Shown one piece after another: positions 6,196 to 11,530 of a DNA stretch of 11,530 nucleotides. Numbering within the stretch: position 1 is the first letter of the stretch; each line of letters starts with the position of its first letter. Position numbers and translations under genes: made by a program. The notes under the pieces are model-generated. The model ran no database searches. It was not told where the DNA came from and saw nothing but the letters and a program-made list of their open reading frames with translations. The stretch is from JAZDCJ01 sp036311985 (GTDB lineage Bacteria; Actinomycetota; Actinomycetes; Actinomycetales; Micrococcaceae): NCBI RefSeq assembly GCF_036311985.1, contig NZ_JAZDCJ010000084.1. One strand, given 5' to 3'.

Positions 6196-7157
6196 TGTCG
6201 ATTCAGCAGCGCGTTCACCCGCCAAGCGTCGAATCAGCAATGACGTCGCTGTTCCCCGGAGCGTCGTGGAATGCGGAACCGCTCGACGGCGGGATGACTA
6301 ACCGCAACTATCGGGTGGACGTACTCCTCGAGGACTCGTCTACGAAGACGTTCGTCGTGCAGGAGCAACTGCCTGGGGAACTGGCAAAGCGGGTCGGAAT
6401 CAAGCGCGAGAACCAATTCCAAGCACTGAAGCAGGTCGCTGGGCTCGGCCTGGCTCCCGAGGTGGTATTCCATGACCCCGTAGCGGGCACCGTCGTCGTC
6501 GAGTACGTCCACGGAAAGTTGATCCGGGAAGTGGATGACCGCAGAACTGCGATTACCCATGTCGCTCGACTGCTTTCAGCGTTCCATGGGGCGACCCGAG
6601 GTGCCACCCTTGAAGGATTCGTGTCGGACCCGTACCACGGAACGCTTTGGCTTTATGACCAGGTCCAGCGATCTGCTCCCGGCTTGGCGGCCGAGTTTCG
6701 ATGGGCGATCGAGGTGGTTGAGCGCATCAGGCGCTCTCGAGGCAGCTATGAACGCTCTCTTTGCCACGCGGACGTGTCAGACGGAAACGTGATCATCACG
6801 CCCCAGCGCGCAGTGCTTATTGACTGGGAGTATGTGGGGGCCGGAGACCCGTACTATGACTTGGCCGATTTCGCTGAAAAGGCACAGCTGAGCGAATCAG
6901 AAGAACATGCGTTGGTGGCCGAGTACGACGGCGGAGTCGAGAGTGGCAGCATGGCGCTAGTTAGGGTTTATCGCTTCGTCAGCATGCTTAGAGAGGGCCT
7001 TTGGTCAGTTCAAGCGGGAAGCACGGGCTTCATCGACTTCGACCACGCCAGTTACGCCGATGAATGCCTGTCGAGGATGACGGCGATCGCTGAGAACCCT
7101 ACCTTCGGTGACTATGTCGCAGCGATTCACACCAGCACGATTGGAGCTGCAAGATAG
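6195..7157 (+). CDS. Choline/ethanolamine-kinase-like phosphotransferase
   Basis: An APH/choline-kinase-fold enzyme that phosphorylates a small alcohol with ATP. LDGGMTNRNYRV (30-41) is the nucleotide-loop region. LCHADVSDGNVII (189-201) is the Brenner motif with catalytic Asp193 and Asn198. LIDWEYVGAGDPYYDLADFA (208-227) is the choline-kinase version of the metal-binding DFG motif and is the main reason for preferring choline/ethanolamine kinase (LicA type) over antibiotic kinases. The length of 320 aa fits the family. The GTG start overlaps the eutH stop by one base. Its Shine-Dalgarno is weak (GGTGG), consistent with coupling. Coupled to EutH, it probably traps imported ethanolamine as phosphoethanolamine. 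Choline or another amino alcohol is the main alternative. Confidence 0.85.
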   Translation: MSIQQRVHPPSVESAMTSLFPGASWNAEPLDGGMTNRNYRVDVLLEDSSTKTFVVQEQLPGELAKRVGIKRENQFQALKQVAGLGLAPEVVFHDPVAGTVVVEYVHGKLIREVDDRRTAITHVARLLSAFHGATRGATLEGFVSDPYHGTLWLYDQVQRSAPGLAAEFRWAIEVVERIRRSRGSYERSLCHADVSDGNVIITPQRAVLIDWEYVGAGDPYYDLADFAEKAQLSESEEHALVAEYDGGVESGSMALVRVYRFVSMLREGLWSVQAGSTGFIDFDHASYADECLSRMTAIAENPTFGDYVAAIHTSTIGAAR

Positions 7158-7228
7158 CCCCGCGCGGCGGTGGCTTGCGAGCTCCCTAATCCGCAAATAG
7201 TTCCCGACTTGCTCGAATGGAGCGCGAA

Positions 7229-7990
7229 GTGTTCTCACTTGAAAACAAGGTGGCTGTCGTGACGGGAGGGGCGTCCGGTATCGGACGCGGAATCAGTGAA
7301 GTGCTCGCCCGTGCCGGTGCAACGGTTGTGATCGCAGACGTGTCTGACGACAAGGGCCGCGCTACAGCCAACGATATCGGGGGCGCTTTCGAGCATCTAG
7401 ATGTCACGTCCGCACGTGAATGTCGGGAGGCGGTTGAGAACGTTGTGCAGCGATTCGGCAGGCTGGACATTCTATGCTCGAACACAGGCATCTACCCGCA
7501 GGCGCGACTCGACGACATTACCGAAGAAGAATGGGACAGGATGCATCAGGTCAACCTCAAGGGGACGTTCCTGATGGTCCAGGCTGTGCTTCCACAAATG
7601 CGCACGCGCAAGTCGGGGCGCATAGTCATTACGTCCTCCATCACGGGCTCCGTCACCGGATATCCGGGTTGGTCGCATTATGGAGCGAGCAAGGCGGGGC
7701 AGCAAGGATTCATGCGGAGTGCCGCACTGGAATGTGCGACCGACGGCATCACGATCAATGCTGTTCTCCCCGGTAACGTCCTCACCGAAGGCTTGCAGCG
7801 ACAAGGGGAAGCATACCTGGAGCAGATGGCCCGGAGCGTCCCCATGCGTGAGTTGGGCCGGCCGGCAGACATCGGGCACGCCGTCACTTTCCTCGCGTCG
7901 GAGGAGGCTCGTTACATTACGGGTCAGACCCTCGTGGTTGACGGCGGGCAGATCCTTCCGGAATCGCCAGAGGCTCTGCTCGGATCCTGA
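7229..7990 (+). CDS. Short-chain dehydrogenase/reductase (classical SDR)
   Basis: A 253-residue NAD(P)-dependent oxidoreductase. TGGASGIG (12-19) is the cofactor loop and Asp37 at the end of strand 2 indicates NAD(H) preference. NTG (85-87) replaces the usual NAG. SSITG (136-140) supplies the catalytic Ser, and YGASK gives Tyr151 and Lys155. PGNVLTEG follows, and ITGQTLVVDGG is the usual C-terminal signature. I place the start at GTG 7229 because GGAG (7219-7222) lies six bases upstream; an ATG at 7217 in frame lacks a ribosome site. The gene follows the kinase by 71 bases, the largest gap in the operon, so it may be a later addition. The substrate is unknown: a hydroxy or aldehyde intermediate, or a related amino alcohol, could be oxidised. 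Confidence 0.85.
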   Translation: MFSLENKVAVVTGGASGIGRGISEVLARAGATVVIADVSDDKGRATANDIGGAFEHLDVTSARECREAVENVVQRFGRLDILCSNTGIYPQARLDDITEEEWDRMHQVNLKGTFLMVQAVLPQMRTRKSGRIVITSSITGSVTGYPGWSHYGASKAGQQGFMRSAALECATDGITINAVLPGNVLTEGLQRQGEAYLEQMARSVPMRELGRPADIGHAVTFLASEEARYITGQTLVVDGGQILPESPEALLGS

Positions 7991-8013
7991 GTGTCGAGAT
8001 AACCGGCTCGAGA

Positions 8014-8055
8014 CGTGGCAATGCTTGCCGCACGGCAGCGCCAAGCATTGCCACG
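8014..8055. terminator. Bidirectional terminator between convergent genes (perfect 14-bp inverted repeat)
   Basis: CGTGGCAATGCTTG (8014-8027) and CAAGCATTGCCACG (8042-8055) are perfect reverse complements with a 14-base loop. The hairpin sits between the SDR stop (7990) and the LysR stop (8056), touching the latter. It is symmetric and has no clear U-tract, so it may act as a hairpin-only terminator in both directions. Confidence 0.75.
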
Positions 8056-8994
8056 CTATCGGGGTGTATCTATCAGCTCGGTGCGTGAAAGGTGTGCGCG
8101 GAGGATCGATTCGAAGTACTGCTCAGCGGGACTGACCGTCGACCGCGAAAGGCGGATAAGACTAACCTGCCGAGGGGATTGCGGAACGCCCGCCACTTGG
8201 AACGACACAACTTCGCCGCGCCGCCGCTCATCGGCGATCGTGTGCGTGGAGACAAAACCTACGCCGCTGCCTCTTCTCACAGCTCGTTTCAGTGCATCGA
8301 CGGACCCGAGTTCCCAGACTCTGCGAAACCGATAGTCGCTGCCGTCAAGCAGGTGGAGAGCGTACTCACGTGTGCTTGAACCAGCTTCTTGAACCAAGAG
8401 CGTAAGGCCGTCCAGAGCTGACGCCGAGATTCTCGCGGTGGAGGAGAGTTCCAGCAATTGAGGACCAACGATGCCAACGATCTCGTCTGGGCCGACTGGG
8501 ACGCGTTTGAGTCGATCGTCAGGAATGTCACCGCACGTGACGGCGCACGTCACTCGCCCTGAGAGCAGCCATTGGTGGACCTGGGCAGTTGAGCCCACTG
8601 AGACCTCGACGGCAACGTCCGGAGAGTGTCGTTGGAAGCGCTCGAGAACGTCCGGCACGATGTACGTGCCAGGCACGGAAGAAGCCCCCAGTCTTAAGAT
8701 GCCGGTCCTTAGGCCGGCACGAGCCGCCAGCGCCGACTCGCCCGCCATAAGATTGGCCAGAGCTTGCGCGGCGTAGGCCGCAAGCAGTTGACCGGCGGTC
8801 GTCAGCTTGAGTGAGCGACCATGTCTAGCAACAACCGGTTCACCAGCTGCGAGATTGATCCGTCTGATGTGCTCGCTTGCGCTGGGTTGACTCAAGCCTA
8901 CTGCGGCCGCCGCTTGAGAGAGATTCTCGGAACGCTCAAGCTCCACCAAGAGGCGCAGACGGGTGGAATTCCAGGTATCAAGTAGCGAAGGCAC
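8056..8994 (-). CDS. LysR-family transcriptional regulator
   Basis: A 312-residue LysR-type regulator, normal length. The N-terminal winged helix-turn-helix (about 8-70) includes ENLSQAAAAVGLSQPSASEHIRRI and the following LKLTTAGQLL. GILRLGASSVPGTYIVPDVLERF (about 95-117) opens the periplasmic-binding-protein-like effector domain, which also contains VPVGPDEIVGIVG and the hinge SVDALKRAVRRGSGVGFV. The start is GTG 8994-8992, with GGAGGAA at 9007-9001, eight bases from GGAGG to the codon. A longer reading from ATG 9063 adds 23 residues without a ribosome site and is not preferred. The gene faces the catabolic operon tail to tail, so it is not in the usual divergent arrangement. Whether it controls the operon at 748 or a lost neighbour is unknown. 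Confidence 0.88.
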   Translation of the reverse strand: MPSLLDTWNSTRLRLLVELERSENLSQAAAAVGLSQPSASEHIRRINLAAGEPVVARHGRSLKLTTAGQLLAAYAAQALANLMAGESALAARAGLRTGILRLGASSVPGTYIVPDVLERFQRHSPDVAVEVSVGSTAQVHQWLLSGRVTCAVTCGDIPDDRLKRVPVGPDEIVGIVGPQLLELSSTARISASALDGLTLLVQEAGSSTREYALHLLDGSDYRFRRVWELGSVDALKRAVRRGSGVGFVSTHTIADERRRGEVVSFQVAGVPQSPRQVSLIRLSRSTVSPAEQYFESILRAHLSRTELIDTPR

Positions 8995-9063
8995 TGAGCG
9001 TTCCTCCGTCGGTAGCTGTCGGGCGCCTTCTACACCCGAACGGGCGATGCTCGCAGCTTGCAT

Positions 9064-9358
9064 CGTACTGTGGCTGGAGCGGGCGGCGGTCGCAGTCGGG
9101 GCGGCCGTGCTTACTGGGTCTTCGCAATGAATCGAGACCCCACCACGCCCTGATCATCGGCCGAGTGCTTCGCCGTCATTGGATCGTTCGTGGTCGCCGA
9201 CGCAGACGCGCCGCGGGAGCCTGGAGGCCCTGCGTCGACCGGAGGTGTGCACGTCGTCGTGTCGTAGGTGCGGTCGCCCATTACACCTGAAGCCACAGAG
9301 CCGGTCGTTGCCTATGGGGCGATTCCGTAGTCGGGCGCCTCGTCCCACGCGGACGGCC
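9064..9358. other. Gap upstream of the LysR gene without a recognised gene
   Basis: Two minus-strand frames are open here, one ending at 9111 (reading MGDRTYDTTTCTPPVD...) and one at 9154. Neither has a convincing ribosome site or a recognisable domain. The composition is as GC-rich as the flanks, so a decayed gene end is possible. The LysR promoter must lie in or near this stretch, but I see no clear -35/-10 pair. Confidence 0.5.
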
Positions 9359-9832
9359 TCAGATTCTTGCAGGAACAAGACGCCAACGGCGTTGCAGAAT
9401 CGCTCTCAGGAGGCTGTGTTCTTGCAGGAACAGCGCATTCTCGGCATCGACGCCCGCTGCGTGAGCCTCCTTGACGACTTCCGTCGTCTCACGCTCTGCG
9501 TCAGCAAGATCACGGTCAGAAGCATCGAAGAGAACCGATGACCACCCGGCGGCAATGACGTCAGAGAGGACAGAACGGTCCGGGCAGTGATCCAAGTGGA
9601 GCGCGACCGGCACGGATGTGTGCCGCGTGAGCGCCTGGAAAAGGCTCGTGATGAAAGCGGTCCCCGAGGTGCGAACAGTCTTTGTCGAGATCTGGACAAT
9701 CAGAGGCGAGTCCTTCTCCTCCGCTGCGGCGATGACCGCGCGCATGCTGATCTCGTCGAAGACGTTCACAGCGGGAACCGCGTATCCGTGCTTCCGCGCT
9801 CCCGTCGTGAGACGACGAGTTGATACGGCCAT
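9359..9832 (-). pseudogene. Class II aldolase paralogue, truncated after about 130 codons
   Basis: The minus-strand protein begins MAVSTRRLTTGARKHGYAVP and parallels the operon's aldolase through VPVALHLDHCPDRS, AGWSSVLFDAS and HAAGVDAE. The homology stops exactly where the EGEIE motif should follow. The remaining codons (NALFLQEHSLLRAIL...) come from the repeat block at 9364-9437. The Asp-His of HLDHC is kept, but the GNAHG and HGGSG histidines and the KVNIST phosphate loop are missing, so no activity is expected. Family length is about 284; this ORF is 157. It diverges from the broken gntR gene, suggesting an original gntR-aldolase locus, perhaps the start of a second operon like the intact one. 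Confidence 0.85.
9364..9437. repeat. Repeat block at the broken end of the second aldolase (putative IS end)
   Basis: TTCTTGCAGGAACA occurs at 9364-9377 and again at 9419-9432, with a third shorter TTGCAG at 9392-9397. The longer unit is a near-palindrome (GTTCTTGCAGGAAC with one mismatched pair). ACGCC-AAC-GGCGT between them can form a small hairpin. The aldolase homology breaks off at about 9438. Counting outwards, the foreign DNA then starts with TG on the minus strand (CA at 9436-9437), as an IS end would. No transposase gene follows in 9064-9358, so this would be a remnant. Confidence 0.4.
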
Positions 9833-9903
9833 AGTCCGATCTCACTTCCTTGTGTCAGGCTCTGCCTCAGCGAGCTCCGGCCAGAACATCTTTCGTTCCG
9901 GTC

Positions 9904-9942
9904 CTTTTAGTCGAGAGTACATGGCTATACAACTCTATACAA
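9904..9942 (-). promoter_or_regulatory. Divergent promoter/operator region with CTATACAA direct repeats
   Basis: CTATACAA occurs at 9925-9932 and 9935-9942, exactly 10 bases (one helical turn) apart, between the divergent aldolase remnant and gntR. On the minus strand each gives TTGTAT. Each is followed after 17 bases by a possible -10: TACTCT at 9919-9914 or TAAAAG at 9909-9904. A repressor bound here would block transcription of the aldolase, and GntR-type autoregulation is a natural reading. This is inferred from position and repetition only. Confidence 0.45.
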
Positions 9943-9986
9943 GACGGACTAGGTAAGATCATGTGGAAAGTTTTGGAGGCATAAAG

Positions 9987-10273
9987 ATGACGGACGTGAT
10001 TGAGCGCGACTCAGCGACACCGATCTATCAGCAGCTCGAGGACATCTTTCACGCGAAGATCGCCAGTGGTGAGTGGGCACCCGAGCACCGCATCCCGTCG
10101 GAGAACGAGCTGAACCGGGAGTACAGCCTGAGCCGCATGACGATTCGTCCGAGCACTTCGAGCTGCTCACGGATTCCTTTGTATACAGGAGAGACCGCGT
10201 TGATCTTTTGCGGGGCGACGAACGTGCCCTTGCCGGCAACGCGGATGAGCAGACCATCACCCGCCAGTTTGTT
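9987..10273 (+). pseudogene. GntR-family regulator (HutC-like), broken by an internal inversion
   Basis: ATG 9987, with GGAGG at 9975-9979, opens a GntR winged helix-turn-helix reading MTDVIERDSATPIYQQLEDIF ... SGEWAPEHRIPSENELNREYSLSRMTIR. The frame then leaves the family at about 10148. The missing continuation is found on the opposite strand of 10148-10273, read from right to left: NKLAGDGLLIRVAGKGTFVAPQKI and on to REQLEVLG. So the second half of the DNA-binding domain is inverted in place, with only about three codons (expected QAL) missing at the joint. The ligand-binding UTRA domain is absent from the window; the IS3 element starts at 10274. The gene cannot make a working regulator. 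Confidence 0.85.
10148..10273 (-). other. Inverted 126-bp segment of the gntR gene
   Basis: Read on the minus strand from 10273, this segment is exactly 42 codons encoding the GntR wing and linker (GLLIRVAGKGTFVAP is the family hallmark). Its two borders fit the plus-strand gene fragment: the first residue should follow 'MTIRQAL', and the last, Gly, abuts the fragment at about 10147. No obvious inverted repeats flank it, so it does not look like a site-specific invertible switch. Confidence 0.8.
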
Positions 10274-10308
10274 TGGTTGGGTCCCCGGGTAGGAGTCCGG
10301 TGACTGTG
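10274..10308 (+). repeat. Left terminal inverted repeat of the IS3-family element
   Basis: Pairs with 11497-11530 on the opposite strand; both share TTGGGTCCC, AGTCC and GTG blocks in the same order. Confidence 0.8.
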
Positions 10309-10353
10309 TGAGTTTCGCATCCGATAATGGGTGCAGGAGGAAATTCACAGATT

Positions 10354-10632
10354 ATGGCACGTAGGCATACCCCGGATCAGGTCGTCGCGAAGGTCCGGCA
10401 GGGGCAGAAGATGCTCAATGACGGCAAGCCGATGATCGAGGTCATCAAGGAGCTGCAGGTCACCGAGGCAACCTGGTATCGGTGGCTGCAGCAGTACGGT
10501 TCCGAGCAGAACGCAGCCCAAACCAAAGCGGTCAAGGACTTGGAGAAGGAAAACGCCCGGCTGAAGCGGTTGCTGGCCGAGAAGGAACTGGCCATCGACA
10601 TCCTGAACGAGGTGGCTAAGGGAAAATTCTGA
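10354..10632 (+). CDS. IS3-family transposase OrfA (helix-turn-helix, leucine zipper)
   Basis: The 92-residue OrfA starts MARRHTPDQVVAKVRQGQKML. A helix-turn-helix (about 28-50, IEVIKELQVTEATWYRWLQQYG) would bind the IS ends. A coiled coil with heptad leucines (about 65-90, LEKENARLKRLLAEKELAIDIL) would mediate multimer formation. It ends KGKF at TGA 10630-10632. GGAGG at 10336-10340 is 13 bases from the ATG, which is rather far. An in-frame ATG at 10327 lies before that ribosome site and is not preferred. OrfA alone acts as a regulator; the frameshift product OrfAB is the transposase. Confidence 0.88.
   Translation: MARRHTPDQVVAKVRQGQKMLNDGKPMIEVIKELQVTEATWYRWLQQYGSEQNAAQTKAVKDLEKENARLKRLLAEKELAIDILNEVAKGKF
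10620..10626 (+). promoter_or_regulatory. Programmed -1 frameshift slippery heptamer GGGAAAA
   Basis: In the OrfA frame the codons read AAG GGA AAA TTC TGA, so G-GGA-AAA is a correctly phased X-XXY-YYZ heptamer two codons before the stop. A -1 slip leads into ILSPEPRRRAVRMAVEKF, which is the OrfB frame. This is the usual way IS3 elements make the fused OrfAB transposase. I did not identify a stimulating RNA structure. Confidence 0.8.
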
Positions 10633-10655
10633 GCCCCGAACCTCGCCGCCGGGCA

Positions 10656-11501
10656 GTGCGCATGGCGGTGGAGAAATTCGGGGCGTCCGAGAGATTCGCG
10701 TGCAAGGTGCTGGGGCAGAACCGTTCCGCGCTGCGCAAGTCACGCCCAGCGGTCAGCTTTGAGGAAGCCCGGCTACGCGCGGCGTTGCGGGCCATCGCCG
10801 GGGAGCATCCGGCGTGGGGGTGGCGGAAGGCCCGCTGGCGCCTGCTGGCCCAGCCGGAGTGGGCTGGCGTGGTGCTCAACGCTAAGCGGGTGCGCCGGCT
10901 CTGGCGGGCCGAGGGACTGACGTGCAAGCCGAAGGCGCGTAAGCGTCGCCGCACCGGGCCCGGCGCCGGGGAGCAGAAGCGGCTGAAGGCCGAATACCCG
11001 ATGCACGTGATCAGCTTCGACTTCCAATCCGATGTGACCTCCTGTGGGCGGCATGTCCGGTTCTTCAACGTCATTGACGAGTACACCCGCACCGCCCTGG
11101 CGATCGTTCCGCGCAGGTCCTTCACCGCCACCGATGTGGTCGCCGTCCTGGAGGACATCATCGCCGAAACCGGTGTCACGCCAACCTATGTGCGCTCCGA
11201 TAACGGGCCGGAATTCACCGCCGCAGCGCTGGTCAACTGGTGCGCCACTGCCGGGGTAGATACGGCGTTCATCGACCCGGGATCCCCGTGGCAGAACGGG
11301 TTCGCCGAATCATTCAACGCCCAATTCAGAAGGGAACAACTCACTGGGGAAATCATCGACACCATGGCCGAAGCGAAGTACTTGGCCGACGAGTGGAAGG
11401 ACATCTACAATCATGAACGGCCCCACGGATCCCTCGACGGCATGACGCCGAAACAATACTGGGACACCTGGACGCAGAAAAATCAACTAGCTATCGCATA
11501 G
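10656..11501 (+). CDS. IS3-family transposase OrfB (rve/DDE integrase domain)
   Basis: The catalytic part of the transposase, normally made as the OrfAB fusion by -1 frameshifting at 10620-10626, and open in this frame from there. The listed start is a GTG (10656); a separate start need not be used. An HTH_21-like segment (HPAWGWRKARWRLL, about 51-64) precedes the integrase core. The triad is Asp122 (ISFDFQSD), Asp182 (VRSDNGPEF) and Glu218 (WQNGFAESF), with exactly 35 residues between the last two, the DD(35)E spacing. YNHERPHGSLDGMTPKQYW closes the domain. All catalytic residues are present, so the element looks potentially active. Confidence 0.92.
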   Translation: MRMAVEKFGASERFACKVLGQNRSALRKSRPAVSFEEARLRAALRAIAGEHPAWGWRKARWRLLAQPEWAGVVLNAKRVRRLWRAEGLTCKPKARKRRRTGPGAGEQKRLKAEYPMHVISFDFQSDVTSCGRHVRFFNVIDEYTRTALAIVPRRSFTATDVVAVLEDIIAETGVTPTYVRSDNGPEFTAAALVNWCATAGVDTAFIDPGSPWQNGFAESFNAQFRREQLTGEIIDTMAEAKYLADEWKDIYNHERPHGSLDGMTPKQYWDTWTQKNQLAIA

Positions 11502-11530
11502 CCACTGGACTGCTAACCGGGACCCAATCA
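11497..11530 (-). repeat. Right terminal inverted repeat of the IS3-family element
   Basis: Reads TGATTGGGTCCCGGTTAG inward from the last base of the window and pairs with the left repeat at 10274-10308. Confidence 0.8.

Larger units (their letters stand above)
10274..11530 (+). mobile_element. Complete IS3-family insertion sequence (IS407-like group), 1257 bp
   Basis: The left end (from 10274) begins TGGTTGGGTCCCCGGGTAG and the right end, read inward from 11530, begins TGATTGGGTCCCGGTTAG. These imperfect inverted repeats match at roughly 28 of 34 positions with one gap. Two overlapping-frame genes (orfA, orfB) with a GGGAAAA slippery site lie between. The size is normal for the family. The IS407-like assignment rests on the 'DFQSD...NVIDEYTR' catalytic region. 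The right target duplication is outside the window. Confidence 0.9.

Noticed and set aside
6195..7157. Aminoglycoside resistance phosphotransferase
   Set aside because: It shares the APH fold, but the LIDWEYVGAGDPYYDLA motif and the coupling to eutH fit choline/ethanolamine kinase.
748..7990. Glycerol-3-phosphate or galactitol/tagatose catabolism
   Set aside because: GlpA-like and GatY-like proteins suggest it individually, but a GlpC, glycerol kinase, PTS or sugar transporter is absent, while EutH and a choline-type kinase are present.
7472..8044. Minus-strand 190-residue open frame over the SDR
   Set aside because: It is antisense to the SDR and crosses the terminator hairpin; a coding shadow.
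8995..9063. 23-residue N-terminal extension of the LysR protein
   Set aside because: GTG 8994 has GGAGGAA at ideal spacing and gives a normal LysR N-terminus.
9111..9296. Possible small protein beginning MASGVMGDRTYD (minus strand)
   Set aside because: It has no ribosome site and no recognisable domain. It lies in rearranged DNA and is kept only as part of the gap description.
9364..9432. CRISPR-like repeats or SOS (LexA) boxes
   Set aside because: There are only two full copies with unequal spacing to the third, and the half-sites are in the opposite order to the actinobacterial GAAC-N4-GTTC LexA box.
10148..10273. Phase-variable invertible switch in gntR
   Set aside because: I see no inverted repeats at the borders and no recombinase gene. 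An IS-linked one-time inversion explains it better.

Overview
The window looks like accessory DNA from a high-GC Gram-positive bacterium (Actinomycetota; Micrococcales or Corynebacteriales-like is a guess). The grounds are strong G/C preference at third codon positions, frequent GTG starts, tightly overlapping genes, and the types of insertion sequences present. No rRNA, tRNA or CRISPR array was seen.

Layout. Positions 1-266 hold the 5' end of an IS256-family element (minus strand, cut by the window edge). It abuts a short IS remnant with three GGTCCCATG repeats (about 284-366). After a stretch with no recognised gene and a good sigma70-type promoter (663-692), a compact plus-strand operon runs from 748 to 7990. 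Its genes are: a GlpA-like FAD oxidoreductase with a C-terminal BFD-type [2Fe-2S] domain; a short second FAD/NAD oxidoreductase; a 70-aa one-helix membrane protein; a class II (GatY/Fba-type) aldolase; a CbbY-like HAD phosphatase; an EutH-family ethanolamine permease; a choline/ethanolamine-kinase-like phosphotransferase; and an SDR dehydrogenase. A perfect 14-bp inverted repeat separates the operon from a convergent LysR-type regulator (8056-8994, minus). Beyond it lie the debris of a second locus: a truncated aldolase paralogue (minus) divergent from a broken gntR gene (plus). Part of that gntR is inverted next to a complete 1257-bp IS3-family element (10274-11530), whose right end coincides with the end of the window.

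How the genes may work together (inference). EutH would import ethanolamine or a similar amino alcohol, and the kinase would make O-phosphoethanolamine. The flavoprotein pair would oxidise the amine to glycolaldehyde phosphate plus ammonia. The aldolase would join this to dihydroxyacetone phosphate, giving xylulose 1,5-bisphosphate. The CbbY-like phosphatase would then release xylulose 5-phosphate into the pentose phosphate pathway. This would be a microcompartment-free ethanolamine route with no EutBC lyase and no phospho-lyase. Each family assignment rests on visible motifs; the pathway itself is a hypothesis from gene content. IS elements or IS remnants lie on both sides, so the operon may have been assembled or moved by transposition.
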